From the NCBI GenBank assembly GCA_965601475.1, contig OZ271832.1, positions 1,984,001 through 2,048,000 on the forward strand: a DNA stretch of 64,000 bases, read 5' to 3'. The notes below the pieces were generated by a model. That model saw only the letters and a list, made by a program, of their open reading frames with translations. It did not search any database and was not told the DNA's origin. The position numbers and the translations under genes are program-made. Origin of the DNA: JAWPMT01 sp965601475 (GTDB lineage Bacteria > Bacteroidota > Bacteroidia > Cytophagales > Cyclobacteriaceae). Positions 8,981 to 16,200 of this stretch are shown here, one piece after another (within the stretch, counting starts at the first letter, position 1; each line of letters starts with the position of its first letter).

Positions 8981-9014
8981 ACAAAAAAAGGCCGCCCCTG
9001 AATGAGACGGCCTT
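8981..9014 (-). terminator. Rho-independent terminator of htrA
   Basis: On the reverse strand the stem is AAGGCCG/CGGCCTT (9014-9008 with 8994-8988), followed by a T run. It lies 23 bases past the htrA stop. Confidence 0.85.
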
Positions 9015-9036
9015 GTGTATAACCAATACACAACTA

Positions 9037-10554
9037 TCACCAACCTATACCATAAAATGCCTTATCCCCACCTTGGTAATAGCCTTCGATGAGCATGCCC
9101 TCTCCAGAAGGCCGCTCAACTGCTGCCACCAGATCATCGAGATCGTTGATCTCACGTCGATCTATTCGGGTAATGACAAAGCCTTCCTTGATTCCCGCTT
9201 CCTTCCATTTTCCACCTTCCAACTCCTGTATTCTTACTCCACCTTCCAGTCCAAGGTCTGCTTTCTCCCGCTGACTCAACTCGGCAAATGTGGCGCCCTC
9301 TGTTGAGAATGTATTTGCGCTTACCGCTACAACTTCAGTTGTCCCAAAAGTATTCTTCAGCTTTGCACTTACCGAACGCTCTCTACCATCTCGGAGGTAG
9401 GTGACGCTGATCTCATCACCTGGTCGGTTGAGGGCAACCTGTTCTTGCAACTGTGAAACATTGTTCACCTCACGTCCATCAATAGCAATGATCACATCAC
9501 CCACTTCAATGCCTGCATCTCGGGCAGAGCTGTTGGGCTGCACCTGCGCGACGTAGATGCCTTTCAAGACATCCAGACCTTCCTGCTCCGCCAACTCCGC
9601 ACTCACGTTTACAATGCTCACTCCCAGCAACGCGCGCTGTACCGTACCGTACTCGACCAGATCCTGAGCCACCTTTCGCACCAGCGTAACCGGCACAGCG
9701 AAAGAATAGCCGGCAAAGCTCCCTGTGGGAGAAGCTATTGCCGTATTGATACCTACCAGCTCACCTCGTAGGTTGACCAGGGCACCTCCACTGTTACCAG
9801 GGTTCACGGCAGCATCCGTTTGGATGAATGCTTCAATAGAGAGGTTGGGGCCTTGTCTACGACGTGATAAAATGTTGATGTTTCGAGCCTTGGCACTTAC
9901 GATACCTGCTGTCACCGTAGACCTGAATTCATAGGGATTGCCAACAGCGAGCACCCACTCTCCAATCTGCAGGTTATCTGAGTTGCCCCAGGTAATAGGC
10001 TCGAGGCCGGATTCTTCGATTTTGATGACCGCAAGGTCCGTATTGGGATCTACGCCAACGACCTTCGCAGGATAGGACCGGTTGTCATTGAGCAATACTT
10101 CGATCTCGTCAGCCTCGTCAATGACATGATTGTTCGTGACGATGTAGCCATCATTGCTGAAAATCACACCTGAGCCCGAGCCCCGGGCTTGCGGTGATCG
10201 CTCGTCTCTGCGAGGCTGCCGGTCTCCAAAATAGTCCCTGAAAAAGTCCTCAAACGGATTGTAAGCCGTAGCCCCCCTTCCATCGGTGTAGATGGTCCGA
10301 ATATGCACCACAGAAGGCGTAGAGGCACTTGCTGCGGAAACGAAACTGAGGCCTCCAGGCACGCCAACATTTACGGTATCGGGCACATAATTGGTGAAAC
10401 TTACCGGTGGATGAGCTTCTCTGGAAGCCACCGACGTATTGATGGATTCTACCCTAGTATCCTCCTGTATGAATAGTGTATAAGCTGAAATTGCCACCAA
10501 ACCACCGAACACGGAGGATATGATCATGGCAAATACTAGATTTCTCGTTTTCAT
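9037..10554 (-). CDS. htrA: HtrA/DegP-family periplasmic serine protease with two PDZ domains
   Basis: The product has 505 residues: an N-terminal signal anchor (about 6-27), then a trypsin-like domain with His143 (TNNHVI), Asp173 (NTDLAVIKI) and Ser255 (NPGNSGGALVN), so the triad is complete. PDZ1 spans about 305-400 (GIYVAQVQPNSSARDAGIEV) and a degenerate PDZ2 about 420-505 (GVRIQELEGGKWKEAGIKEG). It degrades or refolds damaged envelope proteins. It is followed by a strong terminator and sits beside hsp20, giving a small proteostasis neighbourhood. Confidence 0.95.
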   Translation of the reverse strand: MKTRNLVFAMIISSVFGGLVAISAYTLFIQEDTRVESINTSVASREAHPPVSFTNYVPDTVNVGVPGGLSFVSAASASTPSVVHIRTIYTDGRGATAYNPFEDFFRDYFGDRQPRRDERSPQARGSGSGVIFSNDGYIVTNNHVIDEADEIEVLLNDNRSYPAKVVGVDPNTDLAVIKIEESGLEPITWGNSDNLQIGEWVLAVGNPYEFRSTVTAGIVSAKARNINILSRRRQGPNLSIEAFIQTDAAVNPGNSGGALVNLRGELVGINTAIASPTGSFAGYSFAVPVTLVRKVAQDLVEYGTVQRALLGVSIVNVSAELAEQEGLDVLKGIYVAQVQPNSSARDAGIEVGDVIIAIDGREVNNVSQLQEQVALNRPGDEISVTYLRDGRERSVSAKLKNTFGTTEVVAVSANTFSTEGATFAELSQREKADLGLEGGVRIQELEGGKWKEAGIKEGFVITRIDRREINDLDDLVAAVERPSGEGMLIEGYYQGGDKAFYGIGW

Positions 10555-10660
10555 TTTCCCTTCTATACTTGACCTTATAATTATACTTGGAAATGCGATA
10601 ATTAGTTTTTCGATACGGAAATCATTGCCCTTAAGTCGCGACGATTAACATGATTTAACG

Positions 10661-10686
10661 AAAAAAGGCGAGTCTTTCGACCCGCC
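10661..10686 (-). terminator. Rho-independent terminator of hsp20
   Basis: The reverse strand reads GGCGGGTC-GAAA-GACTCGCC followed by TTTTTT: an eight-pair stem with one mismatch and a T tract, about 40 bases after the hsp20 stop. Confidence 0.85.
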
Positions 10687-10725
10687 CATACTCACCTAAC
10701 CTAACTCACTATTCGTGAAAAGAAC

Positions 10726-11157
10726 TTACTTGATATTGATGGTTCTTTGTGCTGTTTTCTTCTCGTCCTTAGGGACGTTCACTTTCAGGATGCCGTCTTC
10801 GTAGCTGGCAGATACTTTGTCTGCGTCTACATTATCTGGCAGGTAAAAGGATCGATGAAAAGTTCCGTAGAAGCTTTCGACGCTCTTGAAGTTCTTTTCT
10901 TCTTTTTTGTTTTCGAATTTCCTTTCACCACTTACAGACAATTGGTTGTCATCCAGATCGATTTTGATTTCGTCCTTTTTCACACCAGGAAGGTGGAAGT
11001 CGATCTCAAAGGCTTTATCGGTTTCTGCAATATCCACCTTAGGTGAGAAGCTGGAAACGGTAGAACCACCGAAGAAGTCATCGTTGAAAAACTTGTCCAC
11101 AAAGCTTCTAAAGCCAAGTGGAGAGTAGTTTGCGGGATTATATTTTACAAGTGCCAT
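10726..11157 (-). CDS. hsp20: Small heat-shock protein (Hsp20/alpha-crystallin)
   Basis: The product has 143 residues from ATG 11157 (MALVKYNPANYSPLGFRSFV). The alpha-crystallin domain spans about 45-135: PKVDIAETDKAFEIDFHLPG, DNQLSVSGERKFE, then YLPDNVDADKVSASYEDGIL. The C-terminal ITINIK-like anchor is present as RTINIK. It is an ATP-independent holdase for unfolded cytoplasmic proteins. The open frame extends 33 codons upstream, but that part does not look like a conserved Hsp20 N-terminus. Confidence 0.95.
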   Translation of the reverse strand: MALVKYNPANYSPLGFRSFVDKFFNDDFFGGSTVSSFSPKVDIAETDKAFEIDFHLPGVKKDEIKIDLDDNQLSVSGERKFENKKEEKNFKSVESFYGTFHRSFYLPDNVDADKVSASYEDGILKVNVPKDEKKTAQRTINIK

Positions 11158-11250
11158 TTTAATAAGCGTTTTAGTTTTAAAATCAATTTCGATTAGGGTT
11201 AATCGAATTCTGTGCCAAGGCAGGAGGCCGGGTCTTTTCGACAGGAATAA

Positions 11251-11304
11251 TGCCATAATGGCACTATTAGCCCGAATATCTAATGAAATACTGCCATTTA
11301 GGCA
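11251..11304. promoter_or_regulatory. Pair of TGCC...GGCA palindromes upstream of hsp20
   Basis: TGCCATAATGGCA (11251-11263) and TGCCATTTAGGCA (11292-11304) share the arms TGCCA/GGCA. Their centres are 41 bp apart, about four helical turns, and 95-150 bases upstream of the hsp20 start. They look like paired operators or enhancer sites. The regulator is unknown; these are not CIRCE elements. Confidence 0.4.
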
Positions 11305-11413
11305 TATATTGAGGTATTGATGGTCGGTTCGAAGATTTTTTGGGTCAAAGTATTGTTGAATGAATAGGGACGAAATACATTTGCGTTCCTTTTTAAAAGG
11401 GACTAAATAATAT

Positions 11414-11520
11414 TCCTCCTTAGCTCACGGTTCGTCGTAACGACTGGTTAGAGCATCTGAGCCTGGTCGGCCACCTGTTAATCAGGGGGTCCTTGGTTCG
11501 AGCGAACAGTGAGAGGAGTA
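11414..11520 (+). pseudogene. Rearranged tRNA-Asn-like sequence
   Basis: This is colinear with the intact tRNA-Asn at 11525 but 107 nt long. It has TCCTCCTTAGCTCA, then a 16-nt insert in the D-loop (CGGTTCGTCGTAACGA), then CTGGTTAGAGCATCTGA, a 14-nt insert (GCCTGGTCGGCCAC), then CTGTTAATCAG and the T-arm 5' side. The 3' T-stem CCAAG is replaced by GAACAGTGAG. The D-loop insert side (CTCACGGTTCG) is complementary, with one mismatch, to this new 3' segment (CGAACAGTGAG), so the molecule would fold differently from a tRNA. It cannot form a T-stem and is unlikely to be charged. Confidence 0.7.
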
Positions 11521-11524
11521 AAAT

Positions 11525-11598
11525 TCCTCCTTAGCTCAGCTGGTTAGAGCATCTGACTGTTAATCAGAGGGTCCTTGGTTCGAGCCCAAGAGGAGGAG
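11525..11598 (+). tRNA. tRNA-Asn (anticodon GTT)
   Basis: A full cloverleaf is visible in 74 nt: acceptor TCCTCCT/AGGAGGA, D-stem GCTC/GAGC, anticodon arm TCTGA-CTGTTAA-TCAGA with GTT, variable GGGTC, T-arm CTTGG-TTCGAGC-CCAAG, discriminator G. CCA is not encoded. A terminator hairpin follows at once. Confidence 0.96.
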
Positions 11599-11604
11599 CT
11601 TCAC

Positions 11605-11629
11605 AAAACCCAACTTCGGTTGGGTTTTT
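11605..11629 (+). terminator. Terminator after tRNA-Asn
   Basis: AACCCAAC-TTCG-GTTGGGTT followed by TTT. It is duplicated exactly at 11813-11837. Confidence 0.88.
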
Positions 11630-11706
11630 GCATTTATGGGACTTGGGTCCCGACAAATCCCTTATTTGACCCAAAAGGACTTTCCGCAAATTCTTTCGAG
11701 CCCCAC

Positions 11707-11806
11707 GCCACACTCAGCTGGTTAGAGCATCCCGACTGAAAGTCGGGAGGGTCCTTGGTTGGAGGGCTAGCCGCCGGCCCCAATCCGGGCGACCCAAGAG
11801 GAGGAG
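11707..11806 (+). pseudogene. Chimeric tRNA-like element (Phe-type anticodon arm, Asn-type 3' end)
   Basis: The D-arm (CAGCTGGTTAGAGCATC) matches tRNA-Asn. The anticodon arm is CCCGA-CTGAAAG-TCGGG (11731-11747, GAA anticodon). GGGTCCTTGGTT again matches tRNA-Asn, but the T-loop is interrupted by a roughly 32-nt GC-rich insert (11761-11792) before CCCAAGAGGAGGAG. The 5' acceptor strand is absent. Positions 11711-11753 recur with one mismatch at 37513-37555. Confidence 0.65.
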
Positions 11807-11812
11807 CTTCAC

Positions 11813-11837
11813 AAAACCCAACTTCGGTTGGGTTTTT
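11813..11837 (+). terminator. Duplicated tRNA terminator
   Basis: Identical to the hairpin at 11605-11629, within the second copy of the 57-bp repeat. Confidence 0.8.
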
Positions 11838-11849
11838 GCATTTATGGGA

Positions 11850-12174
11850 TTCGGGGTGAGAGGAGAACTTGATGAAATTCCTTTTCCTTCTTCCCTAACT
11901 CCATGAATCTCTTGCAAAAAAAGACTAATCGCCCTATTAATGTCTATAGTTCGATACTTGTCGTCATCAAAACCCATTTGTCCGTCTAGTATGGACAAAG
12001 TATTTGTTTTTCAATTTCTAGTCAGAGTTCGAGTAAACGAAAGGTAGATGTGGCAGAAGGTAAGAACCGAAATAAGGATATAGCGGCTTTATTGATAAGA
12101 CCGTAGTAATCTGTAAAGATGTTGTAAATTCTTTCCAAATTTAGATATGGGCGAGTACAAGAACTGAACAACAA
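11850..12174. other. Intergenic region upstream of the DUF4062 gene
   Basis: No convincing gene is present. A reverse frame beginning near 11998 encodes MSILDGQMGFDDDKYRTIDI and a helical continuation to about 11870, then runs into the tRNA-like repeats. It may be a truncated gene remnant but matches nothing I recognise. The sequence is AT-rich and probably contains the promoter for the 12175 gene. Confidence 0.3.
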
Positions 12175-13203
12175 ATGGAAAAGAAATATCAAATCTTTAT
12201 AAGCTCCACCTATGACGACTTAAAAGAAGAAAGGGACCAAACAATCAAAGCCATTTTAGAGATGGGACACATTCCCGTAGGAATGGAAATGTTTAGTGCC
12301 GGAGATGAGGAACAATGGCAATTAATAGCTCATCAAATTGAGGAAACCGATTATTACGTTGTACTTGTTGGCCATAGGTATGGATCAGAGACTAAGGATG
12401 GGGTCAGTTTCACAGAGAAAGAATATGATTACGCCATCCAAAATGGTGTTCCCGCCCTAGGTTTTATTATTGATGAAAATACTAAATGGCCTCCAAACAA
12501 AATGGAAAAACAGGAGCTGAAAAAGGAGAAACTTGAGAAATTCAAGAGAAAGGTGAAAACCAAAATGGTTCAGTTCTGGTCATCAAAGGACGACCTGCAT
12601 TACAAAATTTCAATTTCACTCCTGAAAGCCATCAACAGGCAACCAAGAATAGGCTGGAGTCGAGCGGACCTGGTTGTTGGCGTGGATATTACAAAGGAGC
12701 TTACGAGACTAAGTGAAGAAAACTCTAGACTAAGAGCTGAAAACAACCGGCTGATTGGCCCTGCTGAACCACCTGACGAGGTGAAAAAAACTATTCAAAT
12801 TCTCAATCTCAATGAAAGGTCATTGCTGGTAAGAGAAACTAAAGACTGGGAAGGCGCTATCGAATGTAAAGCTTCTTTGCTTGAGATATTCTTAGCAGGG
12901 GCTTTGAACATGATCGACGAAAACTCTTCAGCTGAATTTGCTAGAAACGTGGCTTTGGGTCTAAACGGTTCTGAATACTACAAAGAGTGGCCGATTGGAA
13001 AAAATCGAATATCCGAGATCATTGCGGATTTTGTTGCTTTAGACCTGATTGAACCTTCTAAAAAGTCAAGCAAAGTAAGAGAGAACAATAGTTATTGGAG
13101 TTTAACGGAATTGGGAAGCCAGGTTCTACGCAAAAATCGCCGAATTCTGTTGGAAGAAGGTATTAGTACAAGTTCTGATAGGGAAAACCTAGATAAAGAC
13201 TAG
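12175..13203 (+). CDS. DUF4062-domain protein with C-terminal helical/winged-helix region
   Basis: The product has 342 residues. The N-terminal domain (about 4-150) is DUF4062: YQIFISSTYDDLKEERDQTI, then MGHIPVGMEMFSAGDEEQW, YYVVLVGHRYG and FTEKEYDYA. This TIR/STIR-like flavodoxin fold recurs in STAND and other conflict-system proteins. A short coiled coil (about 175-195, LSEENSRLRAENNRL) leads to a C-terminal domain (about 205-330) with winged-helix character (RISEIIADFVALDLIEPS, then YWSLTELGSQVL). No TM segment is visible, so it is cytoplasmic. It converges on the ten-gene operon and its stop codon overlaps that operon's last stop. A sensor or regulatory role is inference. Confidence 0.75.
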   Translation: MEKKYQIFISSTYDDLKEERDQTIKAILEMGHIPVGMEMFSAGDEEQWQLIAHQIEETDYYVVLVGHRYGSETKDGVSFTEKEYDYAIQNGVPALGFIIDENTKWPPNKMEKQELKKEKLEKFKRKVKTKMVQFWSSKDDLHYKISISLLKAINRQPRIGWSRADLVVGVDITKELTRLSEENSRLRAENNRLIGPAEPPDEVKKTIQILNLNERSLLVRETKDWEGAIECKASLLEIFLAGALNMIDENSSAEFARNVALGLNGSEYYKEWPIGKNRISEIIADFVALDLIEPSKKSSKVRENNSYWSLTELGSQVLRKNRRILLEEGISTSSDRENLDKD

Positions 13204-16200
13204 GGGAAGAAGGACCTTGGAATCCAATAGAATTTATGGTCATTTGATCTAAAAAATGCATCTTGCTGAGCGGTGATACTTTGTAATTGACTAAATCTGA
13301 GTCGTATCAAATTCTTAAAGGCACGGAATTCCGTATCGGCCATATATTCGAAATCTCTGATTCTATATTTCGAAAGAATTGGTGAGTTCCCCTCTATGCC
13401 TGTTACAACTTCCAAAAGTTCCGCAATGGTTTTAGTGTCTATTTCAGATTCGGTAAGACCATAGTTAGTTGAAAGTTCATCCTTCCAGATTGCTTGAAGT
13501 TGGGTCCTCCGCCTGCTTGTACTGCGATCTTCTCCAATAAGTCTTTGAAAAGTGAGGATTAAGCCATCTAATTGGTCTTGATCAAGAAATAGAACCTTTT
13601 CATAGAGAGGATAAACATAGTTAGGCAATTGATATGGTGTATAGCCTTTCCAAAGGAACTGAACCTTCTTCTCTGCTAAAACTGATAAGTCTTCCATTTC
13701 AATCCCTGATCCCAACAGAAAATTCAACATGCCGGCAGAGATAGTTGTGTTGTTATTGGGATTGAGGTTCCAAATTGCGGCGGTCATTTCAGATAGGAAT
13801 CGATTTTTGTCACGATTCAGCGTGTAGACAAACTCTCTAATGCTTCTTTCTATGAGCTCTGCATCAAGAGGCTGGTTTCTTCGAGTATACACCAACCCAC
13901 CGCTAAAGGGAACGTCATCCATTTCCAACCAAAAACTAGTCTCCTCTCTTTTCTTCAAACTGACTTTCGTATCAAAAACTTTGAACCCGGCGAGATCTCT
14001 GTTTAGTTTTTGGATTGAAGTTTCAGCTGAAGCGGCTATCAAATCTCTTATCTGGAATATAAAGTCGTCAAAACCATCTACACCCTCATTGCGTCCCTGG
14101 ATCGCGAATAGAGAAATGTTAGCTCTTGATATTTTCTGATTTAAGTTGCTAATTAGTTTCTCGTTCTTATTACTGTTTTTTGACCCCATACTGCCAACCA
14201 TAAGAATGATATTGGTCTCATTTTGGAATTCAGGTTGTAACAAAAGGTTTGAAGCTTCGTCAATGGCTGTCAAGATACTTTTTGTACTGCCACTCTTGCT
14301 GTTGACACATATTTGAATTTGTTTCAAATTGTCAGAAATCGTCGAGGAGTTATTCGATATCGCCCAACTTGTGATAGATGGGCAATCCCTTCTGTCACGT
14401 TCTTCCAGGTACCTTACGAAACCCACAGAGACTTCTCCTTCAATCTCCTTTCCAAATTCTCGAGTTAGCCTTTCAATCAACTCTTTGGAATCATCCATGT
14501 ATTCAGTCGCATCAATAGTTGCGTCTAACGCAAAAACAATATTGACGTTATTACGAGTAATAACTTGGGAATCGTATAGCTCGCGGTATCTGGCATATTG
14601 TTCTGCAGTGATTTTCTCGTCGCTAGAGGGTTTTACACTGAAGACCTGACTTGAAAGGGCAACTTGGAATTGATTTTCTTCATTAGAAAGAATAGGAAAT
14701 CTTCTCCAACTGGGGTGTTTACGAGTTCTGTAAGGATCAGACCAAAGTGCTGCTGAATTCGTGATTGATCCGCTGGAGAAATCCTCAGATTGAGATTTGA
14801 ACTGGAAGACTGCAGGTTGTATCTCATACTGGTCCCTTTCTTGTATTGCAGGAGAACTCCAGTTTGGTTCAAGTGCAACATTCGATTTCCAATATTCAAG
14901 ATCATTCTTTGCAACCCAACCGGTGATCCTTGGTAAATTGCTTGCTAGACGAAAACGGGGTACCGCACTGATTAAAGCTCTATTGTTTTCTTCCTTATAC
15001 ACAAAAAAGAAATCCGACCAAGATAAGTCTTTATCTACTGATTCATTTGAATAAGGGTCGTTATAAAATTGAAAGATACTGGGCTCGCCTTCATCTATTA
15101 TTGCTCTTCTGTAATTATTCATTTGTTCTGCTCTCAGACCTAGTAGTGCTTTGACTCTGGATCTCCCTTTTTTTGTTATGAGTCCCTCAGACCATAGTAA
15201 AAGATGATCTTTTGGTACCCAGCCAAGATCAATTGGTGGTTCTATGAACTCCTCAAGAATAAAATTGTATCGGTTTGGATCGTATTTGGTTACATGAAGT
15301 TCATTGTCCCTTTCATCGACCACCCATAGTTTTTCCATAAAGTTTAGAGGCTTTCCTTTTGTAGTCCTAATATTGGATCTGTCACAAAAGACCGTCCAGG
15401 TGCGATTAGTAAGACTTACAGAACGTCTATGCAAGTCTTGATCTAAAATATCTTCGTTAGGGTCACTATATTCTGATGGCAAGCGAAGAGGTCTTCTTAC
15501 TGATGTGAGTCCGGAAGAATTGGAATCTCTGGATCTTGCTTCATAAATTGCTGCTATCTGATCCTTAATGACAAGGGATGGAGAGATGGAGTCTGCTAGT
15601 TCGAAGGCTTGCAAAGCTTGACTGATGGATCCTGATTGCAGAAGACTGTCGGCTCGGGATAAATATTTGGCTGCTAAAAAAGCGGAATTACTCCTTAACA
15701 CATTGCCTAGAACGTCGATCTCCAAATCGCTATTCACCAGTGCTAATCCATTTTGAAAGTCTGTGGCTTCGGTGTAGGAAATAGAAGTGATTTGTTTCGC
15801 GTTCCGGTCTATGTAACCAAAAAAACCATTTCTACTCACTCTGTAAATTCCCTCAGAGGGAGGAAATATTTTGTCATAGAGCTTCAGATCGTTTCCGAAA
15901 TTATCGATAATGATATGGTTGTTCCGAATCTTGACGATTGCTTTTCCGTCTTTGAAATTACTGACTTCCGTGAATTCAAAATCAATGACCGGGTAGTAAA
16001 GGGAGTCCAGGTAACCATAAAAGCCGACCTTCTTGCTTAGCGCTGTCCTTCTACCTTCTGTGAGATTACCAATTTTTTCAAATTCCAATTCTGCCAAGAA
16101 TAAACCCAGATCTTTGGCAGTTTGCGATGAATAAGAAGAGTCTATCAAACTAATCGCATTGATTGTAGATGGAAAGGCAAAGTCACGAATAGATTTTTCA

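Larger units (their letters stand above)
11585..11849 (+). repeat. 57-bp perfect direct repeat (11585-11641 and 11793-11849)
   Basis: Both copies run from the 3' T-stem of tRNA-Asn (CCCAAG) through the acceptor, discriminator and terminator to TTTATGGGA. The second copy therefore supplies a tRNA-Asn 3' end to the chimeric element at 11707. The 208-bp offset indicates a local duplication or repeated integration events at the tRNA 3' end. Confidence 0.9.

Noticed and set aside
11714..11998. Reverse 94-codon ORF across the tRNA-like repeats
   Set aside because: Its second half is the antisense of the tRNA-like element; only the first 40 codons could be a gene remnant.
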